Below, piece by piece: positions 31,922 to 40,835 of a stretch of DNA of 64,000 nt. Each line of letters starts with the position of its first letter. The stretch's first letter is position 1. The notes beneath the pieces are model-generated. The model ran no database searches, had not been told where the DNA came from, and saw nothing but the letters and a program-made list of their open reading frames with translations. Position numbers and translations under genes: made by a program. The stretch is taken from the NCBI GenBank assembly GCA_033875255.1, contig JAWZSN010000010.1:1-64000 (forward strand), written 5' to 3'. This DNA is from Marinimicrococcus sp033875255 (GTDB lineage Bacteria > Pseudomonadota > Alphaproteobacteria > Geminicoccales > Geminicoccaceae).

Positions 31922-34261
31922 TCAGGCGGGCTCGAGCCGGATCCGCCGCACCGCCGCCTCGTCGACCCGCTCGCGGCTGTAGAGCATCGGCACGTAGCCG
32001 CCCTCCGCCCAGAGCGGTGCGAGGTCGCGGTAGTGCGGCGAGCGGGGGTCGCCGGACTGGCCCGGCGTGTTGATGCACAGGCTGCGGTCCCAGTCGCCCA
32101 CGTCCACCACCATCCGGAACGAGGCGCCGACGATGGCCCGGAAGTCGGTACCCCGGTAGCTGGCGTGCATGGGCGTCGAGGAGCTGCCGCCCAGCGGGAG
32201 CGGCGCCGTGTCGAGACCCTCGCCGCCGCCGATGCCGCCCAGCGGGTGCTCGAAATAGCCGTGATGGAGCCTGCCCCACGACCACACGCCCGTGTCCTCG
32301 CCCATCCGCTCGCGGCACTCGCGCCATGCGGCCTCGAGCGTCCCGGCCAGCAGCCGGTCGCGCTCCGCCGCGTCGAGCGGTGCTTCCGGCCGCTCCAGCA
32401 GCTCCAGCGCCCTCGCCACGTCGCCCGGGCCGAGAAGCGCGCGGAGCGCCTCGTCCCCGACCATGGCCGCGATCAGCCCGCGGCGCAGGTGGCGCTCCCA
32501 CCAGATCTCGAAGAGCACGGCGGCAGCGCTGCCCGCCTCGAGTCGGCAGTCCCAGCCGGCGAGAAGGGCGCGCGGCGCCGAGGCGGCCTCGGCCGGGAGC
32601 GCTGCAAGGAGCGCCATCAGCCGCCGCGCCGGAAGCGACAGAACGTCCGTCTGGAGGGCGCAGGAGTCCGGCAGATCGTGGGCCTCCTGGGTCGAGAGCA
32701 CCTCCCTGATCCGGTCGGCCCGCGAGGGCTCCACCCACTCGAAGCCCACGGGGCGCTCGTCGTGCGGCCAGTCGCCGGGCAGGTTCAGCTCGTTGGCGGT
32801 GGCGAGGAAGCCTTCGGCGGGGTTCACGATGCAGGGCAGCTCGGCGGGATCCCGCAGGCCCTGCCACTCGTGGCTGCCGTCGCCCGGCACCGGCAGGAGA
32901 CCTTGCCAGTTCGGCCTGTTCGGCACGAAGCCGGAGGGCATCCAGGCGATGCTGCCCGAGACGTCGGCCACCACCTGGTTCACCGAGGGAACGCCCCAGC
33001 GGCGCATGGCCTCCCGGTAGCTTCCGATGTCCCCCGCGCGCATGCCGCCGAGGCTGGCCAGATAGGCGGAGGCGCCGGGCTCGAACCAAACCGAGCGCAG
33101 GGCGTAGGCGCGCCTGGCCTCGCGGTCCTCGAGCAGCACGGGCCCCTGACGGGTGAAGCGCAGCGCCACCTCCTGGTCGGGAGCCCCCTTGACCGGGATC
33201 CGCTCGCGGATCTCCGTCATGCGCTCCCAGCCGCCGCCGTGGCGGTAGAGCAGCGGGTCGTCGGGGTGGGTCTCGCAGACATAGAGGTCTTCCTGGTCGG
33301 CCCCGAAGATCGTGAGGCCGAAGGCGAGCCTGCCGTTGTGGCCCAGCGAGATGCCGGGCAGGACGGGCTCGCCGGCGCCGATGGCATCGAAGCCCGGCGC
33401 GCTCAGATGCACGATGTAGCGCAGCGAGGGGGCGCCGTGGGCGCGGTGCGGGTCACTCGCCAGAACGGGCCGGCCGGTGGCGGTGCGGCTGCCGTGGACC
33501 GCCCAGTTGTTGGAGCCCTCCAGCGCCTCCGCCCGCTCCACCTCGCCGATGGCCGAGACGTTGCGCCAGAGCGGCGCCTCCTCCAGCGTGGCGGCCAGAC
33601 GCTCGGGCGTCACCGTCACACCCGCCGTTCCCAGGGCGAAGAGATCGAGGACCCCGGCCGGGATCGAGGCGAGGTCGAGGCCAGGTGGGGGCTCCGGCGT
33701 CACCCGCGGCTCGACGTTCTGGCGCAAGAGGTCGGTCGTCGCGTCGGCATGCGCCATGACCCTCGCACGGGCGAGCTCGGAGGGCGCGTTGCGGGTGCGG
33801 GCGTGGCTGCGGATGCGCACCACGTCCTCGGCCGCCCAGCGGGCAGGCGCCGTGCCGGCCAGCGCGAACTCCGGCGGCAGGCGGTCGGGCTCGCGCTCGG
33901 CAAGGTCGATGAAGGCGTTGATGCCGGCGGTGAAGGCCTCGCAGATCTCCCGCGTGTCCTCGCCGTAGGCGGCCCACTCGCGCTCCATGCAGCCGCGATA
34001 GAGGAAGAGCCTGGAGGCGCGGTCCTGCTCGAGAAAACCCGGCCCCAGATCGCCCGCGAGCAGGCCCAGCCCGCGCTTGCGCCAGAGATCGAGCTGCCAC
34101 AGGCGGTCCCGGGCGGCGTTGAAGCCTTGCACGAAGAAGAGGTCGCCCATCGAGCCCGCCCGCAGATGCGGGACGCCCCAGCGGTCGAGCAGGATCTCGG
34201 CGGGGCTTTGCAGTCCCGCGGTGTGGATCGTTTCATCGGCAGCGCGTAGGGCGTCGGTCAT
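31922..34261 (-). CDS. Penicillin acylase-family (Ntn) hydrolase without signal peptide
   Basis: A 779-residue precursor that self-cleaves in this family to alpha and beta chains. The autocatalytic Ser is Ser250 in EGSNNWAVHGSRTATGRP, giving an alpha segment of ~249 residues and a beta chain of ~530. Other family marks: LDRWGVPHLRAGSMGDLFFV at the start, ASDPHRAHGAPSLRY, ISLGHNGRLAFGLT, and HASYRGTDFRAIVGASFRMV near the end. No signal peptide is visible, whereas classical penicillin G acylases are periplasmic. It starts 43 bp after an ABC ATPase gene and is probably the last gene of that importer operon, so it may cleave an imported N-acylated or amide compound inside the cell. Confidence 0.88.
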   Translation of the reverse strand: MTDALRAADETIHTAGLQSPAEILLDRWGVPHLRAGSMGDLFFVQGFNAARDRLWQLDLWRKRGLGLLAGDLGPGFLEQDRASRLFLYRGCMEREWAAYGEDTREICEAFTAGINAFIDLAEREPDRLPPEFALAGTAPARWAAEDVVRIRSHARTRNAPSELARARVMAHADATTDLLRQNVEPRVTPEPPPGLDLASIPAGVLDLFALGTAGVTVTPERLAATLEEAPLWRNVSAIGEVERAEALEGSNNWAVHGSRTATGRPVLASDPHRAHGAPSLRYIVHLSAPGFDAIGAGEPVLPGISLGHNGRLAFGLTIFGADQEDLYVCETHPDDPLLYRHGGGWERMTEIRERIPVKGAPDQEVALRFTRQGPVLLEDREARRAYALRSVWFEPGASAYLASLGGMRAGDIGSYREAMRRWGVPSVNQVVADVSGSIAWMPSGFVPNRPNWQGLLPVPGDGSHEWQGLRDPAELPCIVNPAEGFLATANELNLPGDWPHDERPVGFEWVEPSRADRIREVLSTQEAHDLPDSCALQTDVLSLPARRLMALLAALPAEAASAPRALLAGWDCRLEAGSAAAVLFEIWWERHLRRGLIAAMVGDEALRALLGPGDVARALELLERPEAPLDAAERDRLLAGTLEAAWRECRERMGEDTGVWSWGRLHHGYFEHPLGGIGGGEGLDTAPLPLGGSSSTPMHASYRGTDFRAIVGASFRMVVDVGDWDRSLCINTPGQSGDPRSPHYRDLAPLWAEGGYVPMLYSRERVDEAAVRRIRLEPA

Positions 34262-34304
34262 GGCGAGGTCCGGCTCGAGTTGGCGGGGAGGGTAGCGGTG
34301 GCGC

Positions 34305-35363
34305 TCAGGCCGGGACGAGGGTAACGCCGCGCGGGGCGAGCGTCATCCAGGCGTCGCTGCCGGCGGGAAGCGGGCGGTCGACGGCGAGGTCGACGACGAA
34401 GAGCGGGCCCAGCGGTGCCTCCACCTCGTACTCCATGTGGCCGCCCAGATAGGTCGCCTTGTCGACGCGGACGCGCACGGCGTGCTCGCGCGGCTCGGCG
34501 TGGAGGCGGATGGAGCGGGGGCGGATGGCGAGGAGTGCGGGGCCTGCGGCACTGCCGCGGGCGGGGAGCTGGAGGCCCAGCCCGCCCGCCTCCACCTGCG
34601 CGTGGCCGTTCTCCACCGCGCGGATCCGGGCCTCCACGAGATTGGCGTCGCCGATGAAGTCGGCGACGAAGCGCGAGGCCGGCTCCTCGTAGAGCTGGCG
34701 GGGCGTGCCCTCCTGGGCGATCACCGCCTGGTTCATGACGATGATCCGGTCGGAGACCGCCAGCGCCTCCTCCTGGTCGTGGGTGACGTAGACGGTGGTG
34801 ATGCCGAGCTTCTGCTGGAGCTCGCGGATCTCCTCGCGGACCCGGCGGCGCAGCTTGGCGTCGAGATTGGAGAGGGGCTCGTCGAACAGCAGCACGTCGG
34901 GCTCGAGCACCACGGCGCGGGCCACCGCCACGCGCTGCTGCTGGCCGCCGGAGAGCTCGCTGGGCAGGCGGGCGCCGTAGCCGGCGAGCCCCACCAGCTC
35001 CAGCGCCCGCTCGGCACGGGCCCGCACCTCGGCCTTGGGCACCCGCGAGACGGTGAGCCCGTAGGCGACGTTCTCGGCCACCGTCATGTGCGGGAAGAGG
35101 GCGTAGGACTGGAACACCATGGCGACGTCGCGGGCGGTGACCGGCAGGGCGGTGACGTCCCTGCCGCCGATCACGATGCGCCCCGCGCTGGCGAGCTCCA
35201 GCCCGGCGATCATCCTGAGCGTCGTGGTCTTGCCGCAGCCCGAGGGCCCCAAGAGGGTCACGAGATTGCCGGGCTCCACCTCGAAGGAGATGGAATCCAC
35301 CGCCACCACCTCGCCGAACCGCTTGGTGACGCCCTCGAAGCGGACCGAGGCGGGCCCGCTCAC
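34305..35363 (-). CDS. ABC transporter ATP-binding protein (PotA/FbpC type)
   Basis: A 352-residue ATPase. Walker A GPSGCGKTT, Q-loop MVFQSYALFPHMTV, signature LSGGQQQRVAVAR, Walker B VLLFDEPLSNLD, switch YVTHDQEEA. The C-terminal ~110 residues form a TOBE-type regulatory domain (LAIRPRSIRLHAEP). The GTG at 35361-35363 overlaps the permease stop as GTGA and is preferred over an upstream ATG at 35432 inside the permease gene. Energises the fused permease and works with the binding protein of the same operon. Confidence 0.9.
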   Translation of the reverse strand: MSGPASVRFEGVTKRFGEVVAVDSISFEVEPGNLVTLLGPSGCGKTTTLRMIAGLELASAGRIVIGGRDVTALPVTARDVAMVFQSYALFPHMTVAENVAYGLTVSRVPKAEVRARAERALELVGLAGYGARLPSELSGGQQQRVAVARAVVLEPDVLLFDEPLSNLDAKLRRRVREEIRELQQKLGITTVYVTHDQEEALAVSDRIIVMNQAVIAQEGTPRQLYEEPASRFVADFIGDANLVEARIRAVENGHAQVEAGGLGLQLPARGSAAGPALLAIRPRSIRLHAEPREHAVRVRVDKATYLGGHMEYEVEAPLGPLFVVDLAVDRPLPAGSDAWMTLAPRGVTLVPA

Positions 35364-37609
35364 GAGGTCTGCTCCGCGGCACTGGTGACCGAGGGTGCCC
35401 GCCGCCCAAGCCGCCGCTGGCCCACCACCCACTGCATCAGGCCGATGGAAGCCAGCATCACGAGGATGAGCACCGAGCAGTAGGCGATGGCGAGGCCGTA
35501 GTCGCCGTTCTCGACGCGGCCGAGAATGTAGGTAGTCGCCATTTCATAGTTCGCGCTGACGAGGAACACGACGGCGCTGATGGCCGTCATGGCGCGCACG
35601 AAGCTGTAGACCAGCGCTGCCAGGATGGCCGGCCGCAGCAGCGGCAGGATGACCTTGCGGACGGTGGTGAAGCTGTTGGCGCGCAGGGTGAGGGAAGCCT
35701 CGTCGAGGCTCCGGTCGAGCTGGCTCATGGTGGCGATCCCCGCCCGCACGCCCACCGGCATGTTCCGGAAGACGAAGGAGATCACGAGGATGATGCCGGT
35801 GCCGGTGAGCTCCAGCGGCGGGACGTTGAAGGCCAGGATGTAGCTGACGCCGATGATGGTGCCGGGAATGGCGAAGCTCAGCATGGTGCCGAACTCGAAG
35901 GCGCGCTTGAAGCCGAAGCTCTGGCGCACCAGCAGCCAGGCGGTGAGCAGGCCGATGACGGCGGTGGGCACCGCCGAGATGGCGGCGATCTGGAGAGTGG
36001 TCCAAAAGCTGTTCCAGGCCGCCCCCGACCACACCAGCCCGTGCTCCCCCTCCACCACCGAGAAGGCGTGGATGTAGTGGCGCAGGGTCAGCGTGTGGTC
36101 GCGGCCCCAGAACTCCACGAAGCCGCCGAAGAGGATCATCAGGTAGATCACCGCGGTGAGCGTTGCCCAGGGGATCACCACGAGATAGCAGAGCCGGCGC
36201 AGGGCGGGAGGGAGCTGGAGCGGCAGGCCGGAATCGCCCTTGCCGCTCACGGTTGCGTAGGAGCGCCGCCCGAGCCAGCGCTGCTGCGCCCAGAAAGCCA
36301 TGAGGGTGAAGCTGAGCAGCACGATGGCCAGCACCGCGGCCCGGCCCTGATCGTACTGCGCGCCCACGATGGCGAAGAAGATGTCGGTGGCCAAGACGTC
36401 GTAGCTGCCGCCCAGCACCAGCGGGTTGCCGAAATCGGCGAGGCTCTCGATGAAGCCAAGGAGGAACGCGTTGGCCAGCCCGGGCCGCATCAGCGGCAGC
36501 GAGACGGTGGTGAAGGTGGTCCAGGGATCGGCCCTGAGCGTCTGCGCCGCCTCCTCCATGGACGGGCTCACCCCTTCCACCACGCCGATCAGCACGAGGA
36601 AGGCGATGGGCGTGAAGGCCAGGGTCTGGGCGAAGAGGATGCCGGGCAGGCCGTAGACCCAGCGCCCGGCGTCGAGGCCGAGAAGATCCGCCACGAACTG
36701 CGTGACCGCACCCGAGCGCCCGAACAGCAGGATGATGGCAAGCCCGATCACGAAGGGCGGGGTGATGATCGGCAGCACGGTGAGGGTGCGCAGCATCCGC
36801 TTGGCACGGAACCCGGTGCGGGTCACGACCAGCGCGAAGGCCAGGCCCAAGAGCGTGGTGGAGAGCCCGGTCAGCACCGCCAGGATCAGCGAGTTCCAGG
36901 CCGAGCCGCAGCGGCCGCCGCCGGTGAGGCAGGCGGTCCCCCAGATCCGTCCGTCGAGGAGCTTGTCGAGGAACAGGAACGGTGCGAGCGCCCCCTCGTT
37001 GTCGCGCAGCGCGCTCGAGAGGATGGTGAGGACGGGGAAAAAGATGAAGGCGGCGACCAGCGCCACGACCAGGCCGATGCTGCCGGCCACGAACACGTCG
37101 CCGCGGGCGAGCCCGCGTGCCGCCAGGCCCTGGGTGATGAGGAACAGGAAGGCGAGCGCCACGAGGCTGGCGCCCCAGCCCATGCCGTATTGCCGCCCGC
37201 CCTCGGGCACGAGAGGCTCGAGCAGCGCCAGGCTCACGCCGCGGTGGTCGATGCCGAAGCCCTGGAGCAGCAGCCAGGCGAGGCCCCCGGCACCGGCGGC
37301 GATGAGCAGCATGCCGGTCCCGCGGGCGTGGTCCGTGCGCCCTACCGCCATGAGCGGCAGGGCCAGGAACAGGCCCAGCGGCGCCAGCCAGTAGCGCTCG
37401 TGCCAGAGCACCTGGAAGAGGGCCGGCGCGTAGTCGCGGTCGCCCGCGTAGCCGTCGGCGAGCCAGACGAAGGAGAAGAGCCCGTCGTCCAGCATGTACC
37501 AGGGCAGCAGGAGCATCGCAGCCCAGCCGACCGCCAGCCACGCGGCCAGCGGACGGTTCAGCGAGGAACCGCCCGCCCTGGCCGCGGCCGTGGAGAAGGT
37601 CACCGCCAT
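35360..37609 (-). CDS. Fused double-domain ABC transporter permease (FbpB/ThiP-like)
   Basis: A 749-residue inner-membrane protein with two tandem permease domains (about residues 220-450 and 530-740). Each has an EAA-type coupling loop: SPSMEEAAQTLRADPWTTF in the first and LDRSLDEASLTLRANSFTTV in the second. An extra N-terminal region of ~200 residues has several more hydrophobic segments (AWLAVGWAAMLLLPWYML). The one-gene fusion of both channel halves is usual for iron(III), thiamine and phosphonate-type importers. It starts 4 bp after the binding-protein gene. Confidence 0.9.
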   Translation of the reverse strand: MAVTFSTAAARAGGSSLNRPLAAWLAVGWAAMLLLPWYMLDDGLFSFVWLADGYAGDRDYAPALFQVLWHERYWLAPLGLFLALPLMAVGRTDHARGTGMLLIAAGAGGLAWLLLQGFGIDHRGVSLALLEPLVPEGGRQYGMGWGASLVALAFLFLITQGLAARGLARGDVFVAGSIGLVVALVAAFIFFPVLTILSSALRDNEGALAPFLFLDKLLDGRIWGTACLTGGGRCGSAWNSLILAVLTGLSTTLLGLAFALVVTRTGFRAKRMLRTLTVLPIITPPFVIGLAIILLFGRSGAVTQFVADLLGLDAGRWVYGLPGILFAQTLAFTPIAFLVLIGVVEGVSPSMEEAAQTLRADPWTTFTTVSLPLMRPGLANAFLLGFIESLADFGNPLVLGGSYDVLATDIFFAIVGAQYDQGRAAVLAIVLLSFTLMAFWAQQRWLGRRSYATVSGKGDSGLPLQLPPALRRLCYLVVIPWATLTAVIYLMILFGGFVEFWGRDHTLTLRHYIHAFSVVEGEHGLVWSGAAWNSFWTTLQIAAISAVPTAVIGLLTAWLLVRQSFGFKRAFEFGTMLSFAIPGTIIGVSYILAFNVPPLELTGTGIILVISFVFRNMPVGVRAGIATMSQLDRSLDEASLTLRANSFTTVRKVILPLLRPAILAALVYSFVRAMTAISAVVFLVSANYEMATTYILGRVENGDYGLAIAYCSVLILVMLASIGLMQWVVGQRRLGRRAPSVTSAAEQTS

Positions 37610-37613
37610 CGGA

Positions 37614-38636
37614 TCAGCGCGGCTGCGCTGCGACCTCCTCGTCCCACTTCTTGAGCAGCCGCTGCCGCTCGTCGGACGAGCCGTACTTCTTGAAGTCGTA
37701 GTCGATGAGCTTGATGTCGTCGAAGTCCGGCGCCTCGGGGGGCGGGGTGGCCTGCTTGTTCGAGGGCACCTGGTAGGCCCTGGCCTGGGCGGCCATGGTC
37801 TGGATCTCGGGGCGCAGGGCGAAGTCGTAGAACTTCTTCGCCTCCTCGAGATTGCGCGCCCCCTTGATGATGCTCATGGAGCCGATCTCGTAGCCGGTGC
37901 CCTCGCAGGGGCTCACCACCTTGATGGGAGCGCCGGTCACGCGCATCGTCACCGCGTCGTGCTGGAAGACGATGCCCACCGTGGTCTCGCCCTGGGCGGC
38001 GGCCTTGATGGGGGCCGAGCCGGACTTGGTGTACTGGTTGATGTTCTGGTGGAGGGCCTTGAGATAGTCGAAGGCCTCCTCCTCGCCCATGAGCTGCACC
38101 ATCGTCGCCAGCATGGTGTAGGCGGTGCCGGAGCTGTTGGGATTGGCCATCTGGACCTCGCCCCTGAACTCGGGCTTGATCAGATCGGCCCAGCATTTGG
38201 GCTGGGGCAGTCCGTGCTTCTTCAAGAGCTCCTCGTTGTAGCCGAAGCCCAGGGCGCCGGCGTAGATGCCGACGCTCTTCTTGTCGGCAGCGGCGTGCTG
38301 GCGCTGCGCCCAGTCGTGGAGCTCGTCGAGACGCGGCGAGGTATAGGCCTCGGTGAGGCCCTCCTCGGCCGCCTGGAGGTGCGGATCGCCGGTGCCACCC
38401 CACCACACGTCGCCCTTGGGGTTGCTTGCCTCCGCCTTGATCTGCGCGAAGGTCTCGCCCGAGCTCTTGCGCGTCATGGCGACCTTGATGCCGGTCTCCT
38501 TCTCGAACTCGGTCACCATGAGCTGGCACCACTCCTCCTGCGGGCTGCAGTAGAGCGTCATCTTGCCGGCGGCGAAGGCCGGGCCCGCCACGAGAATGGC
38601 GATGGCGGCGGCACCCAGGCGGAGCGTGTTCTTCAT
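37614..38636 (-). CDS. FbpA/AfuA-like ABC transporter periplasmic binding protein
   Basis: A 340-residue secreted protein. Signal peptide MKNTLRLGAAAIAILVAGPA with cleavage near AFA-AG. The mature start GKMTLYCSPQEEWCQLMVTE is typical of type-II binding proteins of the Fe3+/AfuA group. GGTGDPHLQAAEEGL and IYAGALGFGYNEELLKKHGL follow. The consecutive Tyr pair that binds iron in FbpA is not visible where expected (GIVFQHDAVTM), so iron is an unlikely ligand. The ATG at 38636 has GGGAGG upstream; longer in-frame readings lack a leader. First gene of an importer operon that ends in an acylase, suggesting an organic ligand. Confidence 0.87.
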   Translation of the reverse strand: MKNTLRLGAAAIAILVAGPAFAAGKMTLYCSPQEEWCQLMVTEFEKETGIKVAMTRKSSGETFAQIKAEASNPKGDVWWGGTGDPHLQAAEEGLTEAYTSPRLDELHDWAQRQHAAADKKSVGIYAGALGFGYNEELLKKHGLPQPKCWADLIKPEFRGEVQMANPNSSGTAYTMLATMVQLMGEEEAFDYLKALHQNINQYTKSGSAPIKAAAQGETTVGIVFQHDAVTMRVTGAPIKVVSPCEGTGYEIGSMSIIKGARNLEEAKKFYDFALRPEIQTMAAQARAYQVPSNKQATPPPEAPDFDDIKLIDYDFKKYGSSDERQRLLKKWDEEVAAQPR

Positions 38637-38751
38637 TTCGTGCCTCCCTGGCGGCCGTCTCGGCGGCCGCGTCATCAAGGCAGCAAAGTGACAAAACGAT
38701 GACAAGTCAACGCCACCCGGCCGAACGGCCTCGTGACCCGCACACCCGGCG

Positions 38752-39525
38752 ATGCGTGCGGTGAGCGATGTCGCCATCGCCATGCCGCTCGTGGCCGCCC
38801 TTTGGGGGCTGGCGGCGGGCTCGGCGCTGCTGGTCGGCGCTGCCCTGGGCTATCTGCTGCCGATCCCCCAGCGGGTGGTGGCGGGAGTCATGGCCTTCGG
38901 CAGCGGCGTGCTGGTCTCGGCCCTGGCCTTCGAGCTGATGGACGAGGCGGTCCGGCACGACGGGCTGTGGTCGACCAGTATCGGCTTTCTGGCCGGCGGG
39001 CTCGCCTTCACCCTTGCCAACCGGCAGCTCTGTGCCTGGGGCGCGAGACACCGCAAACGCTCCGGCACCCAGCAGCCGGCTGCCGGCGAGGGCGCCGCGC
39101 TCGCCATAGCGCTCGGCGCCGTGCTGGACGGCATTCCCGAATCCGTGGTGATCGGCGTCGGGCTGCTGGAGGGCGGTGCGGTAAGCGTGGTCACCGTCGC
39201 CGCGGTGTGGCTCTCGAACCTGCCCGAGGGCATGTCGAGTGCCGCCGGCATGCGCAAGGCCGGCCGCGGTGCAGCCTATGTCTTCGGCCTGTGGGGCGGG
39301 ATCACCCTGCTGACCGGTGCCGCGGCGATGGCCGGCTTCACCCTCTTCGAGGGTCTGCCGCCAGCGGCCGTGGCCGCCACCATGGCAGTGGCGGCGGGGG
39401 CCATCCTGGCGATGATCGCCGACACCATGATCCCCGAGGCGTTCGAGGTCACCCACGACTTCACCGGGCTGGTGACGGTGGCGGGCTTTCTCTGCGCCTT
39501 CGTGCTCAGCCGGCTCGCGGGCTGA
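38752..39525 (+). CDS. ZIP-family metal transporter
   Basis: A 257-residue inner-membrane protein with about eight hydrophobic segments. The ZIP signature metal-site residues appear as ALGAVLDGIPESVVIGVGLL (membrane segment IV, residues ~121-140, with D, E) and VWLSNLPEGMSSAAGMRKAG (segment V, N and E). The usual His of segment IV (HNxPE) is replaced by DGIPE, as in the divergent bacterial subgroup. Likely moves zinc or another divalent metal. Its 3' end overlaps the convergent guanine deaminase gene by 20 bp. Divergent from the binding-protein gene upstream. Confidence 0.82.
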   Translation: MRAVSDVAIAMPLVAALWGLAAGSALLVGAALGYLLPIPQRVVAGVMAFGSGVLVSALAFELMDEAVRHDGLWSTSIGFLAGGLAFTLANRQLCAWGARHRKRSGTQQPAAGEGAALAIALGAVLDGIPESVVIGVGLLEGGAVSVVTVAAVWLSNLPEGMSSAAGMRKAGRGAAYVFGLWGGITLLTGAAAMAGFTLFEGLPPAAVAATMAVAAGAILAMIADTMIPEAFEVTHDFTGLVTVAGFLCAFVLSRLAG

Positions 39526-40825
39526 CGTGACGCCGCTCGCCGGCCACGTAGGTGGCGCGCACCGCGCGGTCGTCGCCCATGGTCATGAGGACGAACAGCT
39601 CCTCGGCGAGGTCACCCTCCACGCTTTCCATGCGGTGCGCCATGGCAGGCGTGGCGCGGGCGTCGAGCACCGTGATGTCGGCCTCCCGACCCGGCTCGAG
39701 CGCGCCGATCCGGTCCTCGAGCCCCAGCGCCCGGGCATTGCCCAGGGTCATCATGTAGAAGGCCTCGAGAGCGGGCAGGTTCTGGCCTTTGAGCTGGAGC
39801 ACCTTGTAGGCCTCGGCGGCGGTCTGCAGCATCGAGTAGCTGGTGCCGCCGCCGACATCGGTGGCGAGCCCCACCCGCACCGGCCGGGCCGGATCGCGCA
39901 TCGCGGCGAGATCGAACAGGCCGGAGCCGATGAAGAGGTTGGAGGTGGGGCAGAAGCAGGCCACCGAGCGCGTCGCCGAGAGACGGTGCAGCTCCTCCGG
40001 GGCGAGATGGATGCAGTGCCCGAAGAGCGAGCGGGGGCCAAGCAGGCCGGCGCGGTCATAGACGTCGGTATAGCTCGACGCCTCGGGGAAGAGCTCGCGG
40101 ACGGTGGCGATCTCGCGCTCGTTCTCGGAGAGGTGGGTCTGCATCCACAGCCCCTCGATCTCGCGCAAAAGCGCGCCCGCCGCCTCGAGCTGCGCCTGCG
40201 TGGAGGTCACGGCGAAGCGCGGTGTCACCGCATAGAGCTGGCGGCCGCGCCCGTGCCAGCGCGAGGCCAGCTCGCGGCTCTCGCGGTAGCCCTGCTCGGC
40301 GGTGTCCAGCAGGCCGGCGGGAGCCCCCCGGTCCATCATCACCTTGCCGGCGATCATGCGCATGTTGCGCCGCTCGCTCGCCGCGAAGAAGGCGTCCACC
40401 GATTCCGGGCGCACGGTGCAGTAGACCGCGGCGGTGGTGGTGCCGTTGCGCAGCAGCTCGTCCAGGAAGAACTCCGCCGTGCCCGCCGCGTGGGCCGGAT
40501 CGGCGAAGCGCTGCTCCTCGGGGAAGGTGTATCTCTGCAGCCAGTCCAGGAGCTGCGTGCCGTAGGAGGCGATCACCCGGGTCTGCGGGTAGTGGATGTG
40601 GGTGTCGATCAGGCCCGGCAGGATCAGGCAGTCCGGCCAGTGCTCGACCGGGGTGCCGGGAAGCAGCCCGCCCAGCAGGTCGTGCGCCTCGCCGACCGTC
40701 CGGATCAGGCCGTCCTCGATCACCACGAGCCCGTCCTCGATGTGGCGATGACTGGCCGCGGCCCCGGCGTCGGCAGGATCGCCCACAAAGCTGAGCAGCC
40801 GGCCGCGAAGGGCGCGTCGTGTCAT
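39506..40825 (-). CDS. guaD: Guanine deaminase
   Basis: A 439-residue amidohydrolase converting guanine to xanthine and ammonia in the cytoplasm. Zinc ligands: HxH in LIDTHIHYPQ (residues ~73-82), His in MQTHLSENEREI, His in LFGHCIHLAPEEL, Asp in GLATDVGGGTSYSM. The YGTQLLDWLQRYTFPEE stretch is specific for guanine deaminases. It begins 10 bp after the PuuD gene on the same strand, so both purine steps are co-expressed. Length fits the family. The 3' end overlaps the ZIP gene on the opposite strand. Confidence 0.93.
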   Translation of the reverse strand: MTRRALRGRLLSFVGDPADAGAAASHRHIEDGLVVIEDGLIRTVGEAHDLLGGLLPGTPVEHWPDCLILPGLIDTHIHYPQTRVIASYGTQLLDWLQRYTFPEEQRFADPAHAAGTAEFFLDELLRNGTTTAAVYCTVRPESVDAFFAASERRNMRMIAGKVMMDRGAPAGLLDTAEQGYRESRELASRWHGRGRQLYAVTPRFAVTSTQAQLEAAGALLREIEGLWMQTHLSENEREIATVRELFPEASSYTDVYDRAGLLGPRSLFGHCIHLAPEELHRLSATRSVACFCPTSNLFIGSGLFDLAAMRDPARPVRVGLATDVGGGTSYSMLQTAAEAYKVLQLKGQNLPALEAFYMMTLGNARALGLEDRIGALEPGREADITVLDARATPAMAHRMESVEGDLAEELFVLMTMGDDRAVRATYVAGERRHVSPRAG

Positions 40826-40835
40826 TGCAGTCTCC

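Noticed and set aside
34305..38636. Assignment of the second ABC system as an iron(III) transporter
   Set aside because: The binding protein has no visible Tyr pair for iron and the operon ends in an amide-type hydrolase.
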